Positions 33,201-42,931 of a DNA stretch of 64,000 bases are shown here, in pieces; the first letter of the stretch is position 1; each line of letters opens with the position of its first letter. The position numbers and the translations under genes were made by a program. Where the stretch lies: positions 124,001 to 188,000 of the forward strand of contig NZ_LBMG01000001.1 in the NCBI RefSeq assembly GCF_001005315.1. The letters run 5' to 3'. The notes beneath the pieces are model-generated. The model saw nothing but the letters and a program-made list of their open reading frames with translations. It ran no database searches and was not told where the DNA came from. Source of the DNA: Kordia jejudonensis (GTDB lineage Bacteria; Bacteroidota; Bacteroidia; Flavobacteriales; Flavobacteriaceae).

Positions 33201-35820
33201 AAATTCAGAAATGGCAAAAATGCTGATCTTTTCTGCTGATAAAGAAAAATACAATGTTGGCGAAACGGCTACCATTACATTCCCATCAGGAAAAGGCGGA
33301 AGAGCGTTGGTAAGTGTAGAAAATGGTACAGAAGTACTTAGTACAAAGTGGGTAAAAACAGAGAAAGAACAAACGACAACTACCATTCCGATTACAAAAG
33401 AAATGGCGCCAAATGTATTTGTAAACATTTCTTTGGTTCAAAAACATAATAACGTTTCTAACGATTTGCCAATTCGTCTCTACGGAGTTATTCCGATACT
33501 CGTGGAAAACCCAGCAACAATTCTAAAACCAAAAATTTCAGTGCCTGAAACGCTTCGTCCTGAACAAACATTTACGGTAAAAGTGAGCGAAATGGACAAA
33601 AAAGCAATGACGTATACCTTAGCTATTGTTGATGAAGGTTTACTCGATTTAACACGTTTTAGAACGCCAAATCCATGGGATACATTCTACCAACGACAAG
33701 CACTTGGTGTTCGTACTTGGGATATTTATGATGATATTATTGGCGCGTTTAGCGGAAGTATCGATCAAGTATTTGCAATTGGTGGTGGCGATGGTGGAAA
33801 CGGCGCAAAAAACAAAAAAGCAAACCGTTTTAAACCTGTTGTCAAATACTTGGGTCCTTTTAATTTGAAAGCTGGCGAAACAAAATCGCACAAAATTGAC
33901 ATGCCAAATTATATTGGTGCTGTACGTACGATGGTGGTCGCTGGAAATCCAAAAACGGAAGCCTATGGAAATGCGGAACAATCATCGCAAGTAAAGAAAC
34001 CTTTGATGGTATTGGCAACAGCACCACGAAAACTAAGTCCAGGCGAAAAAGTGACGCTTCCTGTAACAGTTTTTGCAATGGAAAACAAGGTGAAAAATGT
34101 TTCGCTACAGCTAAAATTACAAAACGGAATCTCTGTAATTGGAGATGCTACACAGTCACTTACATTTGACAGACCAGACGAAAAAATGGTATATTTTGAC
34201 TTAGATGTAAGTCAAGCAAAAGGCATACAAACGATTGAAGTATTGGCAAGTGGAAATGGCGAAAAGGCTTCATACAAAGTGGAAATTGATGTAGAAAATC
34301 CAAATCCGATAAGTACAAAAATTCATGAACTTACGTTGGATGGCAAAATATCACAAACACTCAATTTTGATACCTTTGGTGTACTTGGCACCAACGAAGC
34401 AACTGTTGAGTTTTCTACCTTGCCACCGATGGATTTCACGGCTCGTATGGAATATTTAATTCAATATCCGCATGGTTGTGTAGAACAAACGACTTCAAGC
34501 GTATTTCCACAATTGTATTTAGCCGATATTTTTGATTTACCATCAGCAAAACAAAAACAAATTCAAGATAATATTACCAAAGGAATCAAGCGTTTAGCAC
34601 ATTTTCAACGTCCAAATGGCGGCATGAGCTACTGGATTGGAGAAAGTGCTGCAAATGATTGGGGAACAAGTTATTCGGGTCATTTTATGATTGAAGCCGA
34701 AAAGAAAGGATACCGATTGCCACTGACTTTTATGAGTCAATGGTTGAAGTATCAAAAAAATGCGGCGCGTTCTTGGCGATCAACAGAAAGTCGTTATTAC
34801 TACACCGATTTGGCACAAGCCTACCGATTGTACACGTTGGCATTGGCTGGTCATCCAGATTTGGCTTCGATGAACCGTTTGCGAGAAACCAAAGGATTGT
34901 CAAATAATGCAAAATGGCGACTGGCAGCTGCATATGCCTTAGCTTCACAAAAAGAAGCAGCTGAGCGGATCATTGCCACTGCAAACATTACTTTTACTGA
35001 AGCTGAAGACGCATATCGATATAATTACGGATCTACCAACAGAAATAGAGCAATGGCACTAGAAACCATGCTTGCGTTGGATGACAAAAGAGTAATTAAC
35101 ATGGCAAAAGTTATAGCGAAAGAATTATCGTCATCGCGTTGGATGAGCACACAAACAACGGCGTACAGTTTGTTGGCAATGGGTAAAATGGTTACAAAAA
35201 ACGGTGGGAAAGATATCAATATGTCGTTTACACTCAATGGAAAAAATGATCAAAATATCAAAACGTCTAAAGCAATTGCACAGCGCGGTTTAAAAATCGT
35301 AAAAGGAGCTAACACTTTAGAAGTTGAAAATAAAGAAGACAATACACTATTTGTTCGTGTGTTAAGTACTGGAAAGCTTCCATTAGGCGAAGAATTCGCA
35401 GAAAAACGAAACTTTACCATTCGCGTAGCGTATAAAGACAAAAAAGGAAATGCTATCAATGTCAAAAATCTGACACAAGGAACTGATTTTATGGCGTCTG
35501 TAACCCTTACAAATGACAGTTCCGTAAACTTAAAGGATATTGCGTTGACAGAAATATTCCCTTCTGGTTGGGAAATTGTCAATACCCGATTTACCGATTA
35601 TGGAAATGTAGAATCAAGCGATGTTCGACATACAGATATCAGAGATGATCGCGTGAATTTTTACTTTGATTTAGGTAGAAAACGATCAAAAACATTCAAT
35701 GTATTGCTCAATGCTTCCTACTTAGGAAAATACTATTTGCCAGGCATTCAAGCAGAAGCAATGTATGATAACGACTATTTTATTCGTACTAGAGGACAAT
35801 GGATTGAAGTTGTGAAATAG
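30289..35820 (+). CDS. Bacterial alpha-2-macroglobulin family lipoprotein
   Basis: An 1843-residue periplasmic protein anchored as a lipoprotein (signal IVLFVILSLFSC). It has several MG-type beta domains, a GERGVWRPGDSLHLAFVLND bait-proximal segment near residue 630, and the thioester motif CVEQ with its Cys at residue 1397 (within PHGCVEQTT), so the reactive bond should form. The alpha-helical thioester domain and a C-terminal receptor-like domain follow. These proteins trap foreign proteases that enter the periplasm. I start at ATG 30289; an ATG at 30250 would put 13 basic residues before the signal. PBP1C, its usual partner, is two genes downstream. Confidence 0.88.
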   Translation: MRNTTLSIVLFVILSLFSCKKQTPETDNIFEFKDYIYQTTAGTVSTETPIIIGLQQEVTDWQANQELPNSLLTISPNVKGKLVVENNKTLRFTPEKPLQPATEHSVQVHLDKIYDAVPKEFKTYTFAFKTISPNFIIVTNDLQSYSKEWQYLNGVLKSADVISKEKLPTLISATQNGKKLAIKWSETSFNKNEYDFIIDSINRPIDDSEITINWTGTSIASESKGKLNYNIPGQNNFAIVEVDISQSPEQKFSINFSDPLLKNQNFDGLVSVQNQSDLTFAVDGNILNVYPENSVTGTVQLEIFTGIKNKEGFKLKKSYSQQVSFEQQKPQLRPISTGVILPNSKDLTFNFQAVNLKTVDVRVIKIYQDNVLQFLQDNEISNVDRYSIRRVGRRIAKKTINLITNENENDGQWKTYGIDLSTLFQAAPGAIYQIEIGFKREYALYTCDDSSKKEEVAESGYYQNRAEEDENEEEYWDNRMYNFRDYQYNWNDRDNPCTDSYYLERRFLTANVLASDLGVIVKKGENKSYYFAVSDIISTDPVGNAKVTLYNYQQHEIASKRTDADGLTIIDADKNAYFATVSKNNQVTYVKLNDGNALSMSKFDVSGKEINKGLKGYIYGERGVWRPGDSLHLAFVLNDAGNPLPKNHPVKMEVTDAQGKLVYKKVETNGVNQFYKFTVPTATEAPTGNWNATVYVGGVRFTKNLKIETVKPNRLKINIDFDDDILASSRPIEGELKAAWLHGAPAKNLRAEVNVKLSSTNTSFKKFPNYEFNDPTREFNTEEFTMFKGSLNKDGLVNISKKINVTNKAPGMLRASFLTRVFEHGGDYSIDAFSKDFAPYISFVGMRSPEPKRYGSYYTDEEQIFEIATVDDKGNPIKRNGLEVKIYEIQWRWWWSSSYDDLSSYAGSDYHSHYKSFKINTGTNGKSSFKLTIPDEDRGRYLIRVYDPKSGHATGKTVYFYKNWWRTNSNGNSEMAKMLIFSADKEKYNVGETATITFPSGKGGRALVSVENGTEVLSTKWVKTEKEQTTTTIPITKEMAPNVFVNISLVQKHNNVSNDLPIRLYGVIPILVENPATILKPKISVPETLRPEQTFTVKVSEMDKKAMTYTLAIVDEGLLDLTRFRTPNPWDTFYQRQALGVRTWDIYDDIIGAFSGSIDQVFAIGGGDGGNGAKNKKANRFKPVVKYLGPFNLKAGETKSHKIDMPNYIGAVRTMVVAGNPKTEAYGNAEQSSQVKKPLMVLATAPRKLSPGEKVTLPVTVFAMENKVKNVSLQLKLQNGISVIGDATQSLTFDRPDEKMVYFDLDVSQAKGIQTIEVLASGNGEKASYKVEIDVENPNPISTKIHELTLDGKISQTLNFDTFGVLGTNEATVEFSTLPPMDFTARMEYLIQYPHGCVEQTTSSVFPQLYLADIFDLPSAKQKQIQDNITKGIKRLAHFQRPNGGMSYWIGESAANDWGTSYSGHFMIEAEKKGYRLPLTFMSQWLKYQKNAARSWRSTESRYYYTDLAQAYRLYTLALAGHPDLASMNRLRETKGLSNNAKWRLAAAYALASQKEAAERIIATANITFTEAEDAYRYNYGSTNRNRAMALETMLALDDKRVINMAKVIAKELSSSRWMSTQTTAYSLLAMGKMVTKNGGKDINMSFTLNGKNDQNIKTSKAIAQRGLKIVKGANTLEVENKEDNTLFVRVLSTGKLPLGEEFAEKRNFTIRVAYKDKKGNAINVKNLTQGTDFMASVTLTNDSSVNLKDIALTEIFPSGWEIVNTRFTDYGNVESSDVRHTDIRDDRVNFYFDLGRKRSKTFNVLLNASYLGKYYLPGIQAEAMYDNDYFIRTRGQWIEVVK

Positions 35821-35857
35821 AAACGGTACTTTTACACTAGCAAATAAGTATAGAAAC

Positions 35858-38584
35858 ATGCATAACACAAAAGTACTTCTACTTTGTATTCTTGGAATAC
35901 TATCACTTTCGGTAAGTTCTAATAGTAGCGGAAATCCAACAGGAATAGCTACGGAAACTATGATGAATCCGATTGAATATATTATTTGTGATGATGATGG
36001 TTTTTTGGAATTAAATATTGTAGCCATTCAAAATGATATTTTATCTAATTATGATGGAACAACTGTAGAAGAAGCTGTGCTTATTTCTACTTCATCGGGA
36101 CATGTGCTTCGACTCAATGATGTTTCAGGAACGATCACTACAGATGTTATTTGTCAGATGCCCAATCCGCTAACAGACATTGCTGTAGACGAAAATGAAG
36201 AAATTTTTATTACTGATTTTACTTCTATTACAAAACTAGATGAAGTCTCTTGCACAACAACTACACTACCCAATATACCATCCACTTCTCTAGTAAATTC
36301 TTTATCTTTTGATATAGAAGGAAATTTATATTATGGAGCAGGCGATGAAAGTGTTGTATATAGATATGATAGTGATCAATTGAGCGCTCCCTACGAATGG
36401 CACGATTTTGTCAGTGGAACTCCAAGTGGCGATTTTGTCATACTAAACGGAAAAATGTATATAAGTTGGGATGTATCTGGTAGTATCCGATTGTATGAAG
36501 TTACTATAGATAACAACTTCAACTATGTGTCTCATATAGATTTAGGAGAAATATTACCTAACACTTTTGGTCTTGCAAGTGAACTAGGAAATTTATATGG
36601 TGTTTCAACAAGTGTATTGTATAAAATTGATTTAAACACCTTTACATTTACAACAGTTGCAACCAATAATCTCCAATATGGACAATGGTACGGAGCCGCA
36701 GGTTTAAATGAAGCTGTTGCTTATAGCATCTCTTCTCACTTGTCTAACAATGATGCTACAAATGATGTAAATCCTTTACCAAATGTATGGACCAATACAC
36801 AACAAGGTGGACAAACTATTTTTATTAGAATAGAAAATACAATTGATGGCTCTTTTGAGATTGTAGAAGTAAATATTGTAATTCAAAATACGCCTAATTT
36901 GTCAACTCCTTCAAATCTTACGACATGTGAAAGTAATAGTAATCCAACAATTTTTACATTATCCGACGTAGAAACAGAGTTGCTGCAAAATGTACCTCAA
37001 CCAGTTACGGTTAGCTACCATGCTTCTCAAACTGATGCTGATGAAAGTATAAATCCGTTAAATACAACGTATCCGGCAACCGTTGCTCAGGAAACTATTT
37101 TTATTCGTGTACAAAACAATGATAACGACTGTTTTGCAATTACTCAGTTTGATGTTATTAGAGAAGCTATCATCAACATTACAAATCCGAGTGATCTTTT
37201 TATATGTGACAATCAGGCAACAAACACTATTTTGCTTACTACTATAGAAGCGCAATTACTTCAAAATAGTGTTAATCCAGCTACGGTATCATACCATGCT
37301 TCTCAAGCAGACGCTGACACCAATATGAATCCGCTAAATACAAACTATCAGGTTTCCACAGCGCAACAAACAATATATGTTCGTGTAGAAAATAATAATA
37401 CCAACTGTGTTGTGTTGACGCAATTTGATATTAATCTTGGCGAAAGCTTACAAATAAATACGCCTGATGATCTTGTACAATGTCAAAATGATACGAATGT
37501 GTTCGATCTTACGCAAGTAGAAGCACAAATATTAGCTAGCACAGCTCAAGCGGTTACAGTAACCTATTACCTCAGTCTCGATGATGCAAATCAAAGTATC
37601 AATCCTATAAGTACTATCTATTCGCCAAGTTCAAATCTGGAAACAGTTTACGTCCGCGTTGATGCTACTGCTAATGATTGCTTTGCCATTACGGATTTTG
37701 AAATCATTATTAATGAAAGTTTAACCATTACTACGCCAAACAATTTAGTGCGATGTGAAAACGAAAACAATACCATATTCGATCTTACCCAAGTTGAAAA
37801 TGAACTTTTACAAAACGTAACACAAACAACCACGATTTCCTATCATACTTCACTAGCTGATGCCACAACTAATACAAATGCGATCAATTCACAATACAAT
37901 TTGGTCGGGGAAGAAGCTACTATATATGTAAGAGTAGAAAACGCATTGAATAATTGTTTCGAAATAACACAGTTTTTAGTACAAATCCTTACAAGTCCTT
38001 TAGTAACACCATTTGCAAATTCTTCTGAAACACGTTTACTAACCGAATGCTATGTAGACAACAATGGTGATGGATATTTTGACTTAAATGATATTTACAG
38101 CGAAATAATCACAAATGGAAACACAAGTCACAGTTTGGAATTTTATCTCTCAGTAGCTAATGCCGAACAAGACATAAACAGCATTGATCCTATATATTAT
38201 GCGATGAATACTACCGAAGAAATTTTTGTAACCGTAACCAATACCAATGGTTGTAAATCTATTACCAACTTCTTTGTAAATCCAGATTGCTATAATACTG
38301 TTGTAGACATCTCAAATATCTATTTCCCACAATTCTTTACACCAAACAATGATTTGACAAACGATACGTGGAATGTAGAAGGTATTTCTATTGCTGTACA
38401 ACAAACGGCTATTATGTATATTTTTGATCGTTATGGTAAACTACTCTACTATTATCGTCCAGGGCAAGTTTTAGGTTGGGACGGAACATACAGAGGAAGA
38501 CAAATGCCAAGTAGCGAGTATTGGTATCGAATGGAACTGATGGATGGTGCCACTTTTAAAGGAAGTTTTAGTTTAGTTCGATAA
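35858..38584 (+). CDS. T9SS type B (gliding-associated C-terminal domain) secreted protein
   Basis: A 908-residue secreted protein. A signal helix (VLLLCILGILSLSVSS) opens it. Residues 60-290 look like a beta-propeller (repeated ITDFTSITKLDE-like blades). Four repeats of about 93 residues run from about 343 to 710; each begins with TPxxLxxCExxxxTIFDLTQVE and ends with TIYVRVEN...CFxITQF. The last 95 residues (PQFFTPNNDLTNDTWNVEG, then DRYGKLLYY and GWDGTYRG) are the type B sorting domain used by the type IX secretion system. It is probably a cell-surface or released adhesin. It starts 37 bases after the macroglobulin gene. Confidence 0.87.
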   Translation: MHNTKVLLLCILGILSLSVSSNSSGNPTGIATETMMNPIEYIICDDDGFLELNIVAIQNDILSNYDGTTVEEAVLISTSSGHVLRLNDVSGTITTDVICQMPNPLTDIAVDENEEIFITDFTSITKLDEVSCTTTTLPNIPSTSLVNSLSFDIEGNLYYGAGDESVVYRYDSDQLSAPYEWHDFVSGTPSGDFVILNGKMYISWDVSGSIRLYEVTIDNNFNYVSHIDLGEILPNTFGLASELGNLYGVSTSVLYKIDLNTFTFTTVATNNLQYGQWYGAAGLNEAVAYSISSHLSNNDATNDVNPLPNVWTNTQQGGQTIFIRIENTIDGSFEIVEVNIVIQNTPNLSTPSNLTTCESNSNPTIFTLSDVETELLQNVPQPVTVSYHASQTDADESINPLNTTYPATVAQETIFIRVQNNDNDCFAITQFDVIREAIINITNPSDLFICDNQATNTILLTTIEAQLLQNSVNPATVSYHASQADADTNMNPLNTNYQVSTAQQTIYVRVENNNTNCVVLTQFDINLGESLQINTPDDLVQCQNDTNVFDLTQVEAQILASTAQAVTVTYYLSLDDANQSINPISTIYSPSSNLETVYVRVDATANDCFAITDFEIIINESLTITTPNNLVRCENENNTIFDLTQVENELLQNVTQTTTISYHTSLADATTNTNAINSQYNLVGEEATIYVRVENALNNCFEITQFLVQILTSPLVTPFANSSETRLLTECYVDNNGDGYFDLNDIYSEIITNGNTSHSLEFYLSVANAEQDINSIDPIYYAMNTTEEIFVTVTNTNGCKSITNFFVNPDCYNTVVDISNIYFPQFFTPNNDLTNDTWNVEGISIAVQQTAIMYIFDRYGKLLYYYRPGQVLGWDGTYRGRQMPSSEYWYRMELMDGATFKGSFSLVR

Positions 38585-38586
38585 AT

Positions 38587-38907
38587 ATGAGTACAGATTT
38601 TACACCATACTACGCCGTAATTTTTACATCCATCCAAACAGAAACAACAGAAGGTTATGCTGAAATGGCTGCACAAATGGAAACTTTAGCCAAACAACAA
38701 AAAGGATTCCTCGGAATTGATAGCGCTCGAAATACTGTTGGAATTACAGTCAGTTACTGGGAAAGTTTGGAAGCCATTCAGCAATGGAAACAACATACAG
38801 ATCATTTAATTGCCCAACAAAAAGGCATTAAACATTGGTATGCCTATTACAATGTAAAAATCTGTAAAGTAGAACGCGAATACAGTTTTCAAAAAAGTAC
38901 TTCATAA
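38587..38907 (+). CDS. Antibiotic biosynthesis monooxygenase (ABM) family protein
   Basis: A 106-residue ferredoxin-like fold protein. It reads YYAVIFTSIQTETTEGYAEM, later QKGFLGIDSARN, then ISYW-type SYWESLEAIQQWKQHTDH and the C-terminal WYAYYNVKICKVEREY, the ABM domain order. Such proteins are small heme-degrading or quinol-type monooxygenases or stress proteins; the role here is open. It lies 2 bases after the T9SS gene and 10 bases before pbpC. Confidence 0.8.
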   Translation: MSTDFTPYYAVIFTSIQTETTEGYAEMAAQMETLAKQQKGFLGIDSARNTVGITVSYWESLEAIQQWKQHTDHLIAQQKGIKHWYAYYNVKICKVEREYSFQKSTS

Positions 38908-38917
38908 CGATAAATAC

Positions 38918-41278
38918 ATGCACTTTTTAAGCTTTATCAAGAAAAAAATACAAAACAATAAATACAAAACGGCAATTAGTATAATTCTATTAATTGCCTA
39001 CTATTTCTGTTTGCCAAAAACACTATTTACGGTTCCGACCTCAACGGTTATAAAAAGTGTTGAAGGTACTTTGCTTGGCGCGAAAATTGCCGACGATGGT
39101 CAATGGCGATTTCCCCAACTAGATTCCGTTCCCGAGAAATTCAAAATCTGTATCGTTCAGTTTGAAGATGAATACTTTTACAATCATCCAGGATTCAATC
39201 CAATATCCATCGCGAAAGCGTTATGGGGAAATATACAATCGGGCAAAGTAAAACGTGGCGGAAGTACGTTGACACAACAAGTGATTCGCTTATCGAGAAA
39301 AGGGCAAAAACGAACCTATTTTGAAAAAACAAAAGAGCTTATTCTTGCCACACGATTAGAATTTCGACATTCCAAAGAAGATATTCTCAACTTTTACGCT
39401 TCACATGCGCCTTTTGGCGGCAATGTTGTCGGATTAGATGCAGCTTCATGGCGTTACTTTGGGAGAAGATCGCACCATCTTTCTTGGGCAGAAAATGCTA
39501 CTTTAGCTGTATTGCCAAATGCTCCTAGTTTGATATTTCCTGGAAAAAATCAAGAACGACTGAAAGCCAAACGAGATCGTTTACTCAAAAAATTATACGA
39601 TCAGGAAATCATAGATAAACTTACCTACGAATTGGCCATTGAAGAATCGCTTCCACAAAAACCGTACGCGTTGCCACAAACTGCCAAACATTTGCTCACT
39701 AAAGTATCGAAAACGCACAAAGGAAAACGTGTGCAAACTTCTGTACAATCGTACTTGCAACAAGAAGTAAATGCCATTGTTGCCAAACATTACAAGGAAC
39801 TCAAGCAAAACCAAGTTTACAATGCTTCTGTGTTGATATTAGATGTAAAAACACGAAAAGTTCTAGCGTATGTTGGAAACACACCAACGGACAATGCACA
39901 TCAAAAAGACGTCAATGTCATTCACAAACCAAGAAGTACAGGAAGCATTATGAAACCGTTTTTATATACGGCAATTTTGGATGCTGGCGATTTATTGCCA
40001 AATACGTTAGTAGTTGATGTTCCCACAAAAATTGGCAGTTACAACCCAAAAAATTTCAATGAAAGTTACGATGGCGCTGTGACGGCAAAACGTGCATTGG
40101 CGCGTTCGCTGAATGTTCCTGCGGTTCGGATGTTGCGACAATTTGGCTTGGAACGGTTTCATTATTATCTTAAAGAATTAGAGCTAAAAGATATATCGCA
40201 AAATGCCGATCATTACGGACTTTCTTTAATACTTGGTGGCGCAGAAAGCAATTTATGGGATTTATGCAAAACCTACGCTGCTTTCTCTGCTACGTTGAAT
40301 CATTTTGGAGACAATTCTAGTCAATACTACACCAACGAATTTTGCGAACCTTCTTTTTTAGCAGAGGAAACAATCAATTTTGGAAGCCTTACGGCAGAAA
40401 AAACCATCTTTGATGCAGGTTCTATTTACTTAACTTATGAATCGTTAAAAGAAGTAAATCGTCCCGAAGGCGAAGAAAACTGGGAATTTTTTGATTCTAG
40501 TAAAGAAATTGCTTGGAAAACAGGCACAAGTTTTGGTTTCCGTGACGCGTGGGCAATTGGTTCCACCAAAGATTATGTTGTCGGTGTTTGGGTTGGAAAC
40601 GCCGATGGCGAAGGTCGTCCAGGATTGATCGGAACAACCTCAGCCGCGCCCATTTTGTTTGATGTCTTTAATGTATTGCCAAAAAGTGATTGGTTTCCGA
40701 TTCCGTATGATGAATTGGAAGAAGTTTCCGTCTGTTCCAAAAGTGGTTACAGAGCTTCCGAATTGTGTGAAGATGCACAATTGCAATTCATTCCAAGAAG
40801 TGGATTAAAAACAAAGCCGTGTCCGTATCATATTTGGGTTCATTTAGATAAGGACGAGCGTTTTCAGGTAAATTCTTCTTGTCAGCCTCTTAGCGAAATG
40901 ACGCATAAAAGTTGGTTTGTGTTGCCTCCATTAATGGAATATTATTATCAAACTAAAAATCCATTGTACAAAACCTTGCCGCCTTTTCGAACCGATTGTA
41001 CTTCTGAAGGACAAAAAAGCATGGATTTTATCTATCCAGTGGAAGCTGTAAAAGTATTTTTACCCAAAGATTTTGACGGCGAAAAAAATGCATTGGTCTT
41101 GCGTTTGGTACATTCCATTCCTGAAACAAAAGTATTTTGGTATGTTGATGAAAAATTTATCGCTACCACACAAAGCATTCATGAAATGGAAATATTGCCG
41201 CAAAAAGGAATTCACACCATTACGGTTGTTGATGAATTGGGCAATGAAGCCAAACGAATTGTTGAAATTAAGGAGTAG
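38918..41278 (+). CDS. pbpC: Penicillin-binding protein 1C
   Basis: A 786-residue bifunctional peptidoglycan synthase. A membrane anchor at about 22-42 is followed by the GT51 glycosyltransferase domain (EDEYFYNHPGFNP with the catalytic Glu; RGGSTLTQQV). The transpeptidase domain has the SxxK box STGSIMKPF (S343, K346) and KTGTSFGFRDAW. The C-terminal 90 residues form the biPBP_C domain typical of PBP1C. PBP1C genes are usually next to alpha-2-macroglobulin genes, and here the macroglobulin lies about 3 kb upstream. The stop codon directly abuts the stop of the convergent subtilase gene. Confidence 0.92.
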   Translation: MHFLSFIKKKIQNNKYKTAISIILLIAYYFCLPKTLFTVPTSTVIKSVEGTLLGAKIADDGQWRFPQLDSVPEKFKICIVQFEDEYFYNHPGFNPISIAKALWGNIQSGKVKRGGSTLTQQVIRLSRKGQKRTYFEKTKELILATRLEFRHSKEDILNFYASHAPFGGNVVGLDAASWRYFGRRSHHLSWAENATLAVLPNAPSLIFPGKNQERLKAKRDRLLKKLYDQEIIDKLTYELAIEESLPQKPYALPQTAKHLLTKVSKTHKGKRVQTSVQSYLQQEVNAIVAKHYKELKQNQVYNASVLILDVKTRKVLAYVGNTPTDNAHQKDVNVIHKPRSTGSIMKPFLYTAILDAGDLLPNTLVVDVPTKIGSYNPKNFNESYDGAVTAKRALARSLNVPAVRMLRQFGLERFHYYLKELELKDISQNADHYGLSLILGGAESNLWDLCKTYAAFSATLNHFGDNSSQYYTNEFCEPSFLAEETINFGSLTAEKTIFDAGSIYLTYESLKEVNRPEGEENWEFFDSSKEIAWKTGTSFGFRDAWAIGSTKDYVVGVWVGNADGEGRPGLIGTTSAAPILFDVFNVLPKSDWFPIPYDELEEVSVCSKSGYRASELCEDAQLQFIPRSGLKTKPCPYHIWVHLDKDERFQVNSSCQPLSEMTHKSWFVLPPLMEYYYQTKNPLYKTLPPFRTDCTSEGQKSMDFIYPVEAVKVFLPKDFDGEKNALVLRLVHSIPETKVFWYVDEKFIATTQSIHEMEILPQKGIHTITVVDELGNEAKRIVEIKE

Positions 41279-42913
41279 TTATTTTTTTCTAGAAATTTCT
41301 TCAGCTAGGACTAAAGCATTATATGCATTTACGACTTTACCTGATTTAGATAATTCGGAAAAAGGAACATATATTTTTTTATCATTTTTATCTAAAACAC
41401 GCACTTTAAGATCAAAAGAAGTTCCTGATTCCATCAAAATCATTTTTACTTCACTAGCTGATAAATTAGGATAGTATGATCTTATCAATGCTGCTATTCC
41501 TGAAACAATTGGAGATGCTAATGAAGTTCCTCTACTAAATTTATACTTATTATTCGTATCTGTTGTATATATATAAATGCCCGGCGCAAAAATATCCACA
41601 TGTTTCTTCCCGTAGTTAGAAAAGGAAGCTACTAATCTTTCTGTTATTTTATAATTATTAGCGCCAATGACCATGAAGTTGTTTACTATTTCTTCTTCCT
41701 CAAGATAATCGTTCAAATAGTATTTATCCTCATCTATACTTCTTCCTTCATTTCCTGCTGCTGTTACTAACAAAACATCATGCTTTTCAGCATATTTTAT
41801 CGCATCATGAACCCAAGTTTCTTCAGTTGAAAAGTTTTTTCCCCAACTCATGTTAATAACACTTGCTCCATTATCCACGGCATAACGAATTGCCAAAGCA
41901 ACATCTTTATCATGTTCATCTCCAGAAGCCACCATAACAACTGGCATAATTTTGATGTTATTTGATATTCCTTGAATTCCAATACCATTATCTTTTTTAG
42001 CTCCTAAAATACCTGATACTACTATGGAATGCTCAAAAGGAACACGACCATATACTTTGTGATATCCGTAAAAACGATCGTTGATATCTTTTACATTATC
42101 TCCTGTAATTTTGCGTTCATCATAGTTCCTATTGTAAAATATATGTAATCTATTTTCATATCTTTTAATGTAGTTTTTAATGAACTCCAAATCAATATTA
42201 TTTTTGATTTGTGTTTTCATATATCCAGCATAGTAGTTTATGAGTGTATCTTTTTGTTTTGTTTTCTCTAAACTATCGAGTTCTCTGTAGGTAAGTTTCT
42301 CTTTTTTTAAGATTTTTTGTGTTTGTTTTTTAGCTATTGGGAATATTTCACGCCAAGCATATGCATCTTTCAATATTTGCTTTAAGTCTTTTAAAGATGC
42401 TTCATAATCAGCTACTACTTTAGCATACATTTTAAAAGCTTCTTTGTGACGTGTAGCAACGTCTTCTAAATGCCTACCTTTAAAGAGTGAATCATATTTT
42501 CGAATCACTCTAGTTTCTTCGTAATTTTGATACTCAATGAATTCTCCTTTATCATTTGATAAAAAATCCCAACCGTTTACATCATCTATATAACCATTGT
42601 TATCATCATCAATTCCGTTGTTTGGAATTTCATCTTCATTTACCCAAATTTGATCTTTTAAATCTTCATGAAAAATATCAAGTTTCGTATCTAATACAGC
42701 AACTATAATTTCTTTCCCTTTTTTGTTTTGAAGTAATTCTGTATACGCTTTTTCTAAACTTGTTCCAGCAATTGTATCTTGTATATAATCTTTATGAAGC
42801 CATGTTTTGAGTTCTTCTTTTGATAATAATTTCTTTTTAGAAATAGGTTGTTGAGAAAAACTCATGTTTGTGCAAAACACAAAAATGCTTACAATTAAAA
42901 TATACTTTTTCAT
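41279..42913 (-). CDS. S8 (subtilisin) family serine peptidase, exported
   Basis: A 544-residue protein with a signal peptide (ends MSFSQQ). The catalytic Asp is in AVLDTKLDIFHEDL (about 72), where the usual DTG/DSG is DTK. The His is in FEHSIVVSGI (about 293), where the usual HGTHVAG is largely lost. The oxyanion Asn is in TAAGNEGR and the Ser in RGTSLASPIVSG (about 490). A helical insert of about 160 residues lies between Asp and His. All four catalytic residues are therefore present in altered surroundings. Similar exported subtilases with a long insert occur in Flavobacteriaceae. Substrate not known. Confidence 0.82.
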   Translation of the reverse strand: MKKYILIVSIFVFCTNMSFSQQPISKKKLLSKEELKTWLHKDYIQDTIAGTSLEKAYTELLQNKKGKEIIVAVLDTKLDIFHEDLKDQIWVNEDEIPNNGIDDDNNGYIDDVNGWDFLSNDKGEFIEYQNYEETRVIRKYDSLFKGRHLEDVATRHKEAFKMYAKVVADYEASLKDLKQILKDAYAWREIFPIAKKQTQKILKKEKLTYRELDSLEKTKQKDTLINYYAGYMKTQIKNNIDLEFIKNYIKRYENRLHIFYNRNYDERKITGDNVKDINDRFYGYHKVYGRVPFEHSIVVSGILGAKKDNGIGIQGISNNIKIMPVVMVASGDEHDKDVALAIRYAVDNGASVINMSWGKNFSTEETWVHDAIKYAEKHDVLLVTAAGNEGRSIDEDKYYLNDYLEEEEIVNNFMVIGANNYKITERLVASFSNYGKKHVDIFAPGIYIYTTDTNNKYKFSRGTSLASPIVSGIAALIRSYYPNLSASEVKMILMESGTSFDLKVRVLDKNDKKIYVPFSELSKSGKVVNAYNALVLAEEISRKK

Positions 42914-42931
42914 TTAGTTTAGATATTATTA

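Noticed and set aside
34471-34491. Apparent loss of the thioester in the alpha-2-macroglobulin
   Set aside because: The motif is CVEQ, which keeps the C-x-E-Q core, so the thioester is expected to be intact.
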